In this document: positions 34,171 through 43,016 of the stretch, in pieces
Layout of the letters: each line of letters begins with the position of its first letter
Position numbering within the stretch: the first letter of the stretch is position 1
From: Psychrobacter nivimaris
Lineage (GTDB): Bacteria > Pseudomonadota > Gammaproteobacteria > Pseudomonadales > Moraxellaceae
DNA length: 64,000 nucleotides
Reading direction: 5' to 3'
NCBI RefSeq assembly: GCF_009812035.1
Contig: NZ_VZIZ01000019.1
Location: 110,177 to 174,176, forward strand
Notes under the pieces: generated by a model
What the model saw: the letters and a program-made list of their open reading frames with translations, nothing else
What the model was told of the DNA's origin: nothing
The model's database searches: none
Made by a program: the position numbers and the translations under genes

Positions 34171-34208
34171 AAAAAGACCCCATCAACTTATGTTAATGGG
34201 GTCTTTAT
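34171..34208. terminator. Bidirectional terminator between the YdcH-like gene and ahpC
   Basis: Stem AAAGACCCCAT/ATGGGGTCTTT (34173-34183 and 34196-34206) with a 12-base loop, between converging genes. Confidence 0.85.
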
Positions 34209-34276
34209 TTGTAGCACTGACTTAAATCAGACGTTTAAGATACAGCGCTACTTTTATCTAAGTATGAAATATCTAC

Positions 34277-34843
34277 TTAGATTTTACCAACTAGGTCAAG
34301 ACTTGGCTTTAATGTGTCGCCGCCTTGTTCCCAAGCTGCTGGGCAAACTTCGCCGTCGTTTTCACGAACATACTGTGCTGCTTTCACTTTACGTAGCATA
34401 TCTTTTGCACTACGGCCGATACCGCCAGCATGGATTTCAGCTACTTGGATCAAGCCATCAGGATCTACTAAGAACGTACCGCGCTCAGCCAAGCCTGCTT
34501 CTTCAATCATGACGTTGAAGCCACGAGTGATTTTACCAGTAGGATCGCCGATCATTGGGTATTGTACTTTACCGATAGCTTCTGAAGAATCATGCCATGC
34601 TTTGTGCGTGAAATGCGTGTCAGTAGATACTGAGTATACTTCAACACCAAGACCTTTTAGCTCGTCATAATGAGCGGCCATGTCTTCTAGCTCAGTTGGG
34701 CAAACGAACGTGAAATCAGCTGGGTAAAATAGGAAAATCGCCCAGTTGCCTTTTACGTCTTCTGAAGTGATGGTTTTGAATTCACCGTTTACGTATGCAT
34801 CTGCTGAAAATTCTGGGATTTCTTGATTGATGATAGACGCCAT
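34277..34843 (-). CDS. ahpC: Alkyl hydroperoxide reductase subunit C (peroxiredoxin)
   Basis: AhpC is a 2-Cys peroxiredoxin that reduces hydrogen and organic peroxides in the cytoplasm. The 188-residue protein has the peroxidatic Cys48 in [11 protein letters not shown] and the resolving Cys167 in GEVCPAAW. It is the target of AhpF reduction. It diverges from oxyR, whose start lies 268 bp away, the usual arrangement for OxyR control. ATG 34843 follows AGAGGAGCCAACC. Confidence 0.96.
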   Translation of the reverse strand: MASIINQEIPEFSADAYVNGEFKTITSEDVKGNWAIFLFYPADFTFVCPTELEDMAAHYDELKGLGVEVYSVSTDTHFTHKAWHDSSEAIGKVQYPMIGDPTGKITRGFNVMIEEAGLAERGTFLVDPDGLIQVAEIHAGGIGRSAKDMLRKVKAAQYVRENDGEVCPAAWEQGGDTLKPSLDLVGKI

Positions 34844-35111
34844 GGTTGGCTCCTCTATAGTTAAGTAAATTGGAAATTATTTATATGGTTTTTTCAATTA
34901 GCCCTCTAGCTCTCTGGGCTACCTGACAAACTATACGCGAATTCTACGGTTAATCCAGTTAAAAGTTTTTAATGTGATGTTTTGTTTTATTAAACTTGTT
35001 AAACTATTATCTCTACATTTTATCATTGGTGCTTAATTGGTAATTTGCTACCTTATAAAGGTTGACCAAACATAATAAATTGCATTAAAAACCCACTAAC
35101 AGAGAGGTTTT

Positions 35112-36023
35112 ATGATTACTTTACGACAACTTGAGTTTGCCCTAGCCGTCGCCAAACATCGTCATTTTAAACGTGCGGCTGAAGATTGCAATATCTCGCA
35201 ATCTGCACTAAGTTTGGGTATCGCAGAATTAGAAAAACAGCTAGATACTCAGATTTTTGAGCGCAACAATAAACAGGTATTGATTACCCCTATCGGTCAA
35301 GACATCCTCACACGGGCGCAGCGAGTGTTTTCTGAGGTCAGCGATTTGACCACGCGTGCTCATAGCCATCAGACGCCGCTTGCCTATCCCATGACTGTCG
35401 GTATCATTCCGACGATTGCGCCTTATTTGCTGCCAAAAGTACTGCCTGCGCTGCGTGCACAATATCCAGAGTTCCGTATGACCATCGTCGAACAACAGAC
35501 AGAGCGTTTGCTTGAACAGGTACGCTACGGTCATATCGACACCGCTATCATTGCGCTACCTTATGCGGTAGATGGGCTACACAGTTTTGAGTTTTGGAGT
35601 GAAGACTTCTTTGCTGTATTTCCAAAAGATGACATACATGCCAAGCTTGAGACCATCAATGCTGATGAACTGGCAACTGCCAACCTCATGCTACTTGGTG
35701 AAGGACACTGCCTAACTGACCAGACCCTGTCTGTTTGTCATTTCGACCGCGCACAAATGAAATCAAGCTTCTCAGATGCCAGTTTAAACACTTTGATTCA
35801 AATGGCACTTGCCAATATGGGCACAACGCTAGTGCCTGAAATGGCGCTCGATCAGCTACACCTGCAAAACCAGAATGCCGTCGCCATACCATTGGCTGAA
35901 GACGGGCCGCATCGCCATATTGCCTTTGTCACCCGTCTGAACTATGCGCGTGTCGATGATGTTAGCTTGCTCGGTGATGTATTCAACAAAGCATTTAAAG
36001 ACGCAGTGGCTAACAAAGAATAA
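35112..36023 (+). CDS. oxyR: OxyR peroxide-sensing LysR regulator
   Basis: OxyR activates peroxide-defence genes when hydrogen peroxide forms a disulfide between two cysteines. The 303-residue protein has the DNA-binding start TLRQLEFALAVAKHRHFKRAAEDCNISQSALSLGIAELE and the redox pair Cys200 and Cys209 in HCLTDQTLSVC, eight residues apart as in E. coli OxyR (Cys199/Cys208). It is divergent from ahpC, a known OxyR target in other bacteria. The AGAGAGGTTTT ribosome site supports ATG 35112. Confidence 0.93.
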   Translation: MITLRQLEFALAVAKHRHFKRAAEDCNISQSALSLGIAELEKQLDTQIFERNNKQVLITPIGQDILTRAQRVFSEVSDLTTRAHSHQTPLAYPMTVGIIPTIAPYLLPKVLPALRAQYPEFRMTIVEQQTERLLEQVRYGHIDTAIIALPYAVDGLHSFEFWSEDFFAVFPKDDIHAKLETINADELATANLMLLGEGHCLTDQTLSVCHFDRAQMKSSFSDASLNTLIQMALANMGTTLVPEMALDQLHLQNQNAVAIPLAEDGPHRHIAFVTRLNYARVDDVSLLGDVFNKAFKDAVANKE

Positions 36024-36063
36024 TCAAACCATCTTTACCACGGTCATAGTGCAAAAATGACAT

Positions 36064-36735
36064 ATGAAAACTGTCTTATATAAACATGATGATCTTGGCA
36101 AGTACTTTGCACAGCACTTGTCAGCTATGACCAGTGCTATCACGCCAAAGCAAATAGATAGGCTGTGGCAGGATATCGTAATGCGCTATGGTGAACCACA
36201 ACGTGCTTACCATACACTCAATCACATTGAGCAGTTATTGGTACAGCTTGAGAATATTAATCACATTCTGTCTGAGCCGCATATCATTGCATTGGCACTG
36301 TACTATCATGATGTGATTTACGACCCAACACGCTCCGACAACGAGTTGAGAAGTGCAGAATTTGCAACAGATACCTTGAGCCCTTATCTCAGTCCAGAGC
36401 AATACCAACAGATTCACGCTCTCATTATGATGACCGCTAATCATCAGATAGATACGTTGGTAGCCAGTGACAAATATAACGATGCGGCATATCTGTTAGA
36501 TATGGATTTAAGTATCTTGGGCGCGCCGTGGACTGCATATGAGCAATATGCAAAGGCGATACGTCAAGAATATAAGCATGTTGCCGCTGACAACTACCGT
36601 GATGGGCGCACTGCAGTGTTGCAAGGATTACTAGCACATCCCAAGCTTTATCTAACTGACCATTACTACAATCAGTTGGAAACACAAGCTCGAGATAATA
36701 TCAAGCGCGAGCTTACTTCGCTCGCAGCTTTATAA
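36064..36735 (+). CDS. HD-superfamily metal-dependent phosphohydrolase
   Basis: A 223-residue predicted metal-dependent hydrolase of the COG4339 HD group. The metal ligands are AYHTLNHIEQLL (first His, near residue 45), ALYYHDVIYDPTRSDNE (HD pair, near residue 80), and the later ALIMMTANHQI and LDMDLSILG. Substrate is unknown. It starts 40 bp after oxyR in the same direction and overlaps the 3' end of the convergent methyltransferase gene by 23 bp. Its ribosome site is weak. Confidence 0.8.
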   Translation: MKTVLYKHDDLGKYFAQHLSAMTSAITPKQIDRLWQDIVMRYGEPQRAYHTLNHIEQLLVQLENINHILSEPHIIALALYYHDVIYDPTRSDNELRSAEFATDTLSPYLSPEQYQQIHALIMMTANHQIDTLVASDKYNDAAYLLDMDLSILGAPWTAYEQYAKAIRQEYKHVAADNYRDGRTAVLQGLLAHPKLYLTDHYYNQLETQARDNIKRELTSLAAL

Positions 36736-37315
36736 ATAGCTCACTACCCTGCCGTGCTGGATGTGAATTATAGCTGGGCTCCATAATATCGATATCAAAA
36801 TGACTTTGAAAACGCTGCTGGTACTCTTCCTTGCTGCCGCCGAATGGTGGCTCTTTGCGTCCAAAATCCGTGTCAAACAACAACCCAACCAGTTTACCTT
36901 GTGGCTTTAACAGCATTGCCATCTGTTGCACGTATTCATCACGTCGCGATGGATTGATCGCACAAAAAAACGTCTGCTCAAGTATCCAATCAAATTGACA
37001 CTGCTCAGCTGACAAACTAAAAAAATCCGCACAGATCAGATGCTCAGAAGGGAAAGTAGGATAGCGCTCTGCAAATGCTTCAATTGGTGCAGGGGCAAAG
37101 TCAACCAACGTAATATTGGTAAAACCTTGCTCATATAAATAGCCTACTTCATAAGCATTACCCGCACCTGGCACTAGTATCGCTTGATCTTTCGCGCTCT
37201 CAGGTAGCTGGTCGATATAAGCTTTTAGCGGTGGTGACACCTGCCCCATGTCCCAACCGATGCTGTTCTTCTCATAACGCTGCTGCCAAAACTCCGCTTG
37301 GTTGACGTTTTCCAT
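36713..37315 (-). CDS. TPMT-family thiol S-methyltransferase-like protein
   Basis: A 200-residue SAM-dependent methyltransferase of the thiopurine methyltransferase (TPMT) group. FWQQRYEKNSIGWDMGQVSPPL (residues 9-30) is the family's aromatic substrate/SAM lid, LVPGAGNAYEVGYLYEQGF carries motif I, and LVDFAPAPIEAF binds the ribose; EQTFFCAINPSRRDEYV follows. Bacterial members methylate selenite, tellurite or thiols. Its 3' end overlaps the HD gene by 23 bp on the opposite strand. Physiological substrate not known. Confidence 0.85.
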   Translation of the reverse strand: MENVNQAEFWQQRYEKNSIGWDMGQVSPPLKAYIDQLPESAKDQAILVPGAGNAYEVGYLYEQGFTNITLVDFAPAPIEAFAERYPTFPSEHLICADFFSLSAEQCQFDWILEQTFFCAINPSRRDEYVQQMAMLLKPQGKLVGLLFDTDFGRKEPPFGGSKEEYQQRFQSHFDIDIMEPSYNSHPARQGSELFIKLRAK

Positions 37316-37519
37316 ATGACATCCCTGTATATAAACTTGTTAATTAAACGACACGATTTGTACCGTTATTTCTTATAATATCAGGCTTATCCAGGTGTGT
37401 CCTTATTTTAAAAATGATGATAAAAATAGGACTTAATGCTCTGCATAATGAAAGTTACACAGATGATATCGAGGTGCTTACTAGAACTATTTAGCTGATT
37501 AGATAGTTAGATGATAGGT

Positions 37520-38173
37520 TTAGTCCAGCTGTCCTGTCTTGCCCGCTAGGATATTATGCCATTGCTGATAATCTGGCATCGCTGTGGCAACGGTTTGCCA
37601 AAACGCTCGGCTATGATTGGCATGATGCAAGTGGCACAGCTCATGAACGATTACGTATTCGGTGCATTCGATAGGATAGGCAGGAAGATAAACCGATAGC
37701 CAAATTCGTTTTGCGCGCGTGTTGCAGCTGCCCCAACGCGTGTGCATTTTTTTTAACCGTATTTCATTGGCATAAGCGCCAACGATTGGCTGCCACTTTT
37801 TAAATAGTGCAGGTGCGACTTCGGAGAGTTGTTGCCGATAATAGGTGATTTTTTGATCGGGGCTGAGCCTAAATGATTGCTCTGTACCCCATAACAACAC
37901 TGAATTATTAGCAGTTGAAAAGTCTGATGACGTATTCTGTCTACGTTTGTATTGCTCTAATACTTGTTGGTGATTTGCAATAGCCCACGGCACCCGCTTA
38001 GCCACAGCATGCAACATTTGTGATGCGCTGACATGCATCGGTGCAGAGACCATCAACGTATAAGGCTTTAAGCGAAAATTGATATTTTTAACACGCTTTT
38101 TACTGATGTTTAGCTCGATGCCTGCCTGTGCAAGCTGCTGTCTGACAGTATCTAAATTGGTGTCTAAGCTAAT
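37520..38173 (-). CDS. YgjP-like M48/DUF45 metallopeptidase with ATT start
   Basis: A zinc-dependent peptidase of the DUF45/YgjP family. The site VIVHELCHLHHANHSRAFW (HELCH plus downstream His) is intact, and TRWGSCNTRAKRIWLSVYLPAYPIECTEYV matches the family. ORF finding gives a TTG start at 38056, but family-like sequence (GIELNISKKRVKNINFRLKPY) continues upstream in frame. The only good start is ATT at 38173, five bases behind a perfect AAGGAGGT ribosome site; upstream of it a TAG stop closes the frame. This gives 217 residues. The alternative is an ATG mutated to ATT. Confidence 0.78.
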   Translation of the reverse strand: MSLDTNLDTVRQQLAQAGIELNISKKRVKNINFRLKPYTLMVSAPMHVSASQMLHAVAKRVPWAIANHQQVLEQYKRRQNTSSDFSTANNSVLLWGTEQSFRLSPDQKITYYRQQLSEVAPALFKKWQPIVGAYANEIRLKKMHTRWGSCNTRAKRIWLSVYLPAYPIECTEYVIVHELCHLHHANHSRAFWQTVATAMPDYQQWHNILAGKTGQLD

Positions 38174-38269
38174 GCTCTACCTCCTTGGCTGACTATTACT
38201 GCCATTCTAGCAATAGTCATTATTAATCGCCATGCCTATTCGTCTGTAGCTCTTTCTTAGCGTCACTTA

Positions 38270-39832
38270 TTATAACGCTTGTAAGTGGTTGTCAAACGAC
38301 ATCATATGCAGTTGACTGTCTTTGATAATCCGCTCATGAGTTTCAACATCGTTTACGTTCAATTTTACTTCTGGTAAAGCATTTACTTTTAGCGCTGTTA
38401 ACTGCCCTTGACCATCACTGACGATAAATCCTGTCGGCTCGGTATGTTTATCAATTTCACCCACTGAAGCACTAGAATTAACTAACACCGAAGCCCCTGC
38501 ACAATCTGGCAGGCTTACATCATCAATCAGCTCGCGAGTATGCAAATCATAAATCGCCGCACAGCCACCAATCGGCGTGGTCACACACAGTAAGTTACAC
38601 TCACTATCCACCGCCACGCTAGCGATATATTGGTGAAAACGTTGCCATTGATTATTTGGCATAGTGAGTGGTGTAAAGCTGGCATCACCACGTTTATGAG
38701 TCAGCACTAACGGTACATTGATATGCTTTTCACCTTGGAACTGAATACCGATCATGACAGTGCCGTTATTGTGCATGGCTAAGTGGCGCACACTCATCTG
38801 ATTATGCTCGGGAGTTATTTGCTCAAGCAGTGTGCCATCGTGACGATTCAAATAAACTAGTGAGGGTCGCATGGTATCTAGATTGAGCTCTTCGCGTGAG
38901 GCCTGCTCAGTTTTGATGCCACCATTTGCAATGACGAGCGTTTCGCTATCAGGATGCATAATCAGCTCATGCGGGCCGATACCATATGAGTCAAATTCTG
39001 CTACTTTTTTATAAGCATCATTGGCATCATAGATACCAATTTTACCTGCCAAACTCACTGTGTCGTTCTCGGTTACGTAAAGCAAGCTGCCATCTAAGCT
39101 ATAGCAAGCATGACCATAAAAGTGACGGTTTACATCAGCTTTGATCGCATGTTGTACTTGCCCATTTGACGTATTAAGCACCCAAAATCTTTCACTTGGA
39201 CGACGACCCATGACGACGACATCACGTCTCTGCTCGACATTATTATGCTGAGTTTGAGCTTCAGACACATTGACAGATACAGGCTGAACAACGATGTCGT
39301 GGACACGCTCAGGCATAGTCGTTTGCCAAACGATTTGTCTATCGGCATCAATACCTACCACACCAAAGTCGTGCTCATTCTGGCTTGATGTAGCCTGACC
39401 TTTTGGCATGGAGGCGACGCCACTGACCCAACTGACTGGTCGTGCCAGCATCGTTGTCGTATGCATGACAGCAAAATCAGGTACATCACTATTATCATCA
39501 CCTACAGCATGATAAGCCTGCTTCCAGGTTGCCGCTGCTTGCTCACAAGCATAGCGCAATCGCGAAAGCTTCGGCGTTGAAACAGGTGCCGCACGTAATG
39601 CTTGCAACTGCGTACAAATACCATCTACATAATCTTGCAGACTGGCATCTGGATGCTGCTGCTTACGATAACGATGGTGAATACCGACTAGCGCCGCCGT
39701 ACCCACTGCTGTCAGCACTGAAGTCGTCAAAAGCTCATGAGCTGACGAAGTTCTCCCAGACCGATTAGACCTGTTCATCTGGTCATGAGTCTGGACTGCT
39801 GACACTGCTGTACCCGCTTCGATAGTAGACAT
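38270..39832 (-). CDS. DUF1513 beta-propeller protein of the iron cluster
   Basis: A 520-residue protein whose C-terminal ~350 residues are a DUF1513 domain, a seven-bladed propeller seen in imelysin gene clusters. DUF1513 landmarks: FYGHACYSLDGSLLYVTEND, IGIYDANDAYKKVAEF, GIGPHELIMHPDSETLVIANGG, and the closing blade VATTPIGG-like segment. The first ~150 residues are added: a short membrane helix (TTSVLTAVGTAALVGIHHRY, about residues 36-55) and a helical linker; no twin-arginine signal is seen, unlike usual Tat-exported homologues. It begins 3 bp after the imelysin stop at 39836. Its role in iron acquisition is inferred from the cluster. Confidence 0.8.
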   Translation of the reverse strand: MSTIEAGTAVSAVQTHDQMNRSNRSGRTSSAHELLTTSVLTAVGTAALVGIHHRYRKQQHPDASLQDYVDGICTQLQALRAAPVSTPKLSRLRYACEQAAATWKQAYHAVGDDNSDVPDFAVMHTTTMLARPVSWVSGVASMPKGQATSSQNEHDFGVVGIDADRQIVWQTTMPERVHDIVVQPVSVNVSEAQTQHNNVEQRRDVVVMGRRPSERFWVLNTSNGQVQHAIKADVNRHFYGHACYSLDGSLLYVTENDTVSLAGKIGIYDANDAYKKVAEFDSYGIGPHELIMHPDSETLVIANGGIKTEQASREELNLDTMRPSLVYLNRHDGTLLEQITPEHNQMSVRHLAMHNNGTVMIGIQFQGEKHINVPLVLTHKRGDASFTPLTMPNNQWQRFHQYIASVAVDSECNLLCVTTPIGGCAAIYDLHTRELIDDVSLPDCAGASVLVNSSASVGEIDKHTEPTGFIVSDGQGQLTALKVNALPEVKLNVNDVETHERIIKDSQLHMMSFDNHLQAL

Positions 39833-39835
39833 TGT

Positions 39836-40987
39836 CTAATCGCCATCAGTGCTGTTAAAGCCCACACGGATACCAAGTGCTGGGATTAACTGGCGCTTAA
39901 TCAGACGAGTGACATCAGTCAGATGATCGTATAACGCTTGTTGATCATCCTTATTAGCCTCTGATAAATCTTCTGGCATTTGTGCTAATAATGCGGTTGT
40001 ATCAGCTAATGCGGTCGATAAATTATCCGAAACTTTGTTTTCATCATTGCTGCCAAGAATAGCCGTCAGTACTGGGTCAGTCATGGCTTTATTGATAGTA
40101 TCTAACTTAGCATTGATAATAGCGCGGCTCTGACCAGCAGTAGCAGCAGGCAGATGACCTTTTGCTTTACCTGTCAGACCTAGTGGCTGATCAATGGCAT
40201 TAGACTTCATGGTCTCAATCAATGACAATAGAGAGTTAATCCACTGATTTAGACCTCTATCGCTTTCTGCTGTTTTGTCTATCGCCAATAAATCAGTCAC
40301 GTTTTGCTGCCAGTTTTTCTCGATGTCTTTTAGACGCGTGCTCAACGCACTACTGGCACTAATCACGTAAGCACACTGACCAGCGTCTAAACTGTCATTG
40401 GCAAACAAAGCCTCTTCCAACCCTGGTACGCCTTGTACGATAGCGCTCTCGCCAGCAAGTTGTTCTGGCGTTAGTTTTGGATTGGCAGCAATCAAATCAG
40501 CCACGCCACTGTGTACAAGTCCGCGCTCGTCAGGATAGTAGTTGATGTATAGATTGCTCATACTAGCAGTCGCAGGACCAAAGTTGACCATCTCAGCACT
40601 TGACCACGCTTGTGCCAATACTAGCCACTGTGCACGTAATGCTTGTAGCTCATCGCCACTTACTGGCGCTTGGGTACAGTGCTTCTGCGCCAGTTCGTTC
40701 AACAGATCGCTTTGCTTGGCTGCATCAGCATACGCAGGAATCACGATATCGTCTGCCACATGCGTCAAATACGTTTTTGCAGTCTCAGGGCTGATATCTA
40801 CTGCAACGATTTGCTCAGTACTTTCTTTGCTGTTTTCTATTGAGCTGTCAGTAGCTGCACTGTCTTGCACAACTTTTTGGCTGTCTACATCTGCAGCTTT
40901 GTTGTCATCGGCAGGTTTGACACAACTGATCAGCAGTCCAGCACTCAATGCAGATAGCGCCATTGCCAAAGCGTGGTTTATTTTCAT
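39836..40987 (-). CDS. Imelysin-family lipoprotein (second copy)
   Basis: A 383-residue periplasmic imelysin with a lipoprotein signal (lipobox LLISC, Cys22). Imelysins are helical proteins of the EfeO/IrpA/ICMP type that bind or deliver iron. The core begins near HVADDIVIPAYADAAKQ. The motif that in imelysins is usually GxHxxE reads VPGLEEALFAND, so the histidine is absent. It is coded 3 bp before the DUF1513 gene and 69 bp after the di-heme oxidoreductase, in one operon. Its exact iron role is not proven. Confidence 0.82.
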   Translation of the reverse strand: MKINHALAMALSALSAGLLISCVKPADDNKAADVDSQKVVQDSAATDSSIENSKESTEQIVAVDISPETAKTYLTHVADDIVIPAYADAAKQSDLLNELAQKHCTQAPVSGDELQALRAQWLVLAQAWSSAEMVNFGPATASMSNLYINYYPDERGLVHSGVADLIAANPKLTPEQLAGESAIVQGVPGLEEALFANDSLDAGQCAYVISASSALSTRLKDIEKNWQQNVTDLLAIDKTAESDRGLNQWINSLLSLIETMKSNAIDQPLGLTGKAKGHLPAATAGQSRAIINAKLDTINKAMTDPVLTAILGSNDENKVSDNLSTALADTTALLAQMPEDLSEANKDDQQALYDHLTDVTRLIKRQLIPALGIRVGFNSTDGD

Positions 40988-41056
40988 AGGTTTCTCGGTA
41001 ATGTTATAGCTAGTAATTTATAGCGTTTTTATACTGATTTTATAATAGCGACTTTA

Positions 41057-42709
41057 TTACAGCGACTTTAGGAACGCATTAAGCTCTGCGCGACCTTGTT
41101 TGTCTAACTTTAATACTTGTTGCTTTTGCTTTTCGGCTTCTCCGCCATGCCACAAAACAGCTTCCATCAACGTACGGGCACGGCCATCATGCAAGAACGT
41201 CGCTTGAGGATCAACTGTTTGAGCAAGTCCTACGCCCCAAAGTGCTGGCGTACGCCATTCATAAGAGTTGGCTAAAAATTCAACTTGGGCACTTTTCGGT
41301 GGTAGTTTGCCAGCAATCGTACGATCAGCGAGATCATCGCCCATATCGTGCAATAGCAAATCTGTGTAAGGATAAATCACTTGTCCATGCTGCTCAAGAT
41401 GATCATCGTCGGTTTTTGGCAACTGATATCTTGGCGTATGGCAGCTTTGACAACCCATGTCATAAAAACGCTTTTTGCCAGCCAGCACAAGCTTATCATC
41501 TGCATTACGGCGATGCGGCACTGCTAGATTGCGAGTATAAAACTCTACAAACTTAGCAACCTCATCGTTTACTTCCACAGGTGGCTTACCATTACCCTGC
41601 TCATCAGCACCTGTCGCTGCATTTAGGCAAGCGGTCTGCGTTGGCATACAGGATTCGTTAGGACGGATGTTCGACGTCAAACCCATGTCTTCGTTAAAGG
41701 CACTTTGGTTTTGGGTAATCAGCTTGGTTTGACCCGCTTTCCACCCAAATCGTCCAAGCGCACGCTTGCCCGTTTGTGGATCCATCACCCAGTTAAACTT
41801 ACCACTGATATCGCTATCATTACTGTCGCTGGCTTGTTTTTTAATGTCATCGTCAGGTATTTGCTCTAGTAGCCCAAGCCCAATCATCGGTAGCGCCACA
41901 CGCGGCGATACCATCATGTCATCGTCAAAAGCACCGTAACCAGGTTTGGTCAAATTAAACGTTGGCGCACGTAGTGTCTCGACATATCCGTCAGCAAAGG
42001 TAACTGGTGTGTCTGTCCACTGCACCGCAATTCTCGCTTCAGCAGGCACGCCCTGAATACCACGATCTTGTAGCTGGCCACCATACATAGGATGAGCCAC
42101 CTTTTCAATCAGCGAATCCTGTAGCTGCTGGCGCTGCTCATCGGTCGTCGCTGGCATAGACAGACGAATCAATAAACTATCAGCATCGTCATCGGCAGTC
42201 ATCGGCGCATGACCTCGCCCATCTTTGACATGACAAGACTGGCAAGCGGCCACATTGAATAATGCGCCCAGTCCATCACGACTATCAGTACTAGCAGGTG
42301 CGACGACCCACGGCTGCTTGAAAAACGCGTTACCAATAAAGAATGATCCTTTACGAGAAGCAGCTAGGTTTGATGAGGGCTTCGAGTAGCTCTCAGCACT
42401 GCTAATGCTAATACCAGAGTCACCGCCCTGCTTGATCTCTTGAGGGTCAAAGCTCACCAGTTGCTGCATCGGCACGCCCGCCAGTGTTTCTATATTTTTG
42501 GCGTGTTCAGATGACAGCGCTTGGCTGTTTTCACTGCTGCTTTCATTATTTGAGGCCTGCTCTGAAGTATCGTCTGAAACGCTGTCAGATGGTTGACACG
42601 CACTGATAGCCATTGCACTGGCGATAATTAGCGCAAGCTTAGAAGGTATATGTCGTAGGATTTGAGTAGCAAGAGGGGAATCAGAGGGGTTAACATAATT
42701 GGCGTTCAT
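41057..42709 (-). CDS. Di-heme oxidoreductase (DHOR, DUF1111 family)
   Basis: A 550-residue c-type di-heme protein. Two CxxCH heme sites are visible: AACQSCHVKDGRGHAP (about residue 155) and MGCQSCHTPRYQLP (about 417). The C-terminus has the conserved KSAQVEFLANSYEWRTPALWGVGLAQ and FLHDGRARTLMEAVLWHGGEA, typical of the family. The N-terminus has a hydrophobic stretch with a lipobox-like SACQ (Cys38) and a disordered Ser/Glu linker, so it is exported. DHORs sit next to imelysins in many genomes, consistent with periplasmic redox chemistry of iron. Confidence 0.88.
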   Translation of the reverse strand: MNANYVNPSDSPLATQILRHIPSKLALIIASAMAISACQPSDSVSDDTSEQASNNESSSENSQALSSEHAKNIETLAGVPMQQLVSFDPQEIKQGGDSGISISSAESYSKPSSNLAASRKGSFFIGNAFFKQPWVVAPASTDSRDGLGALFNVAACQSCHVKDGRGHAPMTADDDADSLLIRLSMPATTDEQRQQLQDSLIEKVAHPMYGGQLQDRGIQGVPAEARIAVQWTDTPVTFADGYVETLRAPTFNLTKPGYGAFDDDMMVSPRVALPMIGLGLLEQIPDDDIKKQASDSNDSDISGKFNWVMDPQTGKRALGRFGWKAGQTKLITQNQSAFNEDMGLTSNIRPNESCMPTQTACLNAATGADEQGNGKPPVEVNDEVAKFVEFYTRNLAVPHRRNADDKLVLAGKKRFYDMGCQSCHTPRYQLPKTDDDHLEQHGQVIYPYTDLLLHDMGDDLADRTIAGKLPPKSAQVEFLANSYEWRTPALWGVGLAQTVDPQATFLHDGRARTLMEAVLWHGGEAEKQKQQVLKLDKQGRAELNAFLKSL

Positions 42710-43016
42710 AGAAATTAATTGCCTTAGCGCTAGAGTAGAACCATTAAAATTTTGTCATACCATCTCATTATATGTCGTCACAATCATTGCTTATCGACAT
42801 ATAATGAAATGGTACACTGGCCAATTGGCTTATTTAATGCTCGTAAAAATGCGTTGCCAACGGTGGCTGACAACGCACGTATTATATCTAATCTAAGTAT
42901 CCAATAAACAGCGGTTGCTGACCTATAACGACTAATAAAACGTCGCAAAGCCAATGAAAGGCTTTTAAATAAGTGCCGCTAGCTTATAGATAAGGGCCGC
43001 TAGCTTAAATTTTTTC
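42710..43016. other. Intergenic region inside the iron cluster
   Basis: About 307 bases, no gene. Besides the long hairpin it contains a 12-base direct repeat GCCGCTAGCTTA (42975-42986 and 42996-43007) and a weaker stem GCGTTG/CAACGC near 42850-42875. Confidence 0.5.
42758..42814. repeat. Long hairpin between imelysin and DHOR genes
   Basis: Two 20-base arms beginning TACCATCTCATTATATGTCG (42758-42777) and CGACATATAATGAAATGGTA (42795-42814) pair at 19 of 20 positions around a 17-base loop. No T tract follows on either strand, so it is not an ordinary terminator. Confidence 0.8.

Noticed and set aside
42758..42814. Hairpin read as rho-independent terminator
   Set aside because: No T tract follows on either strand, so it is reported as an unexplained hairpin instead.
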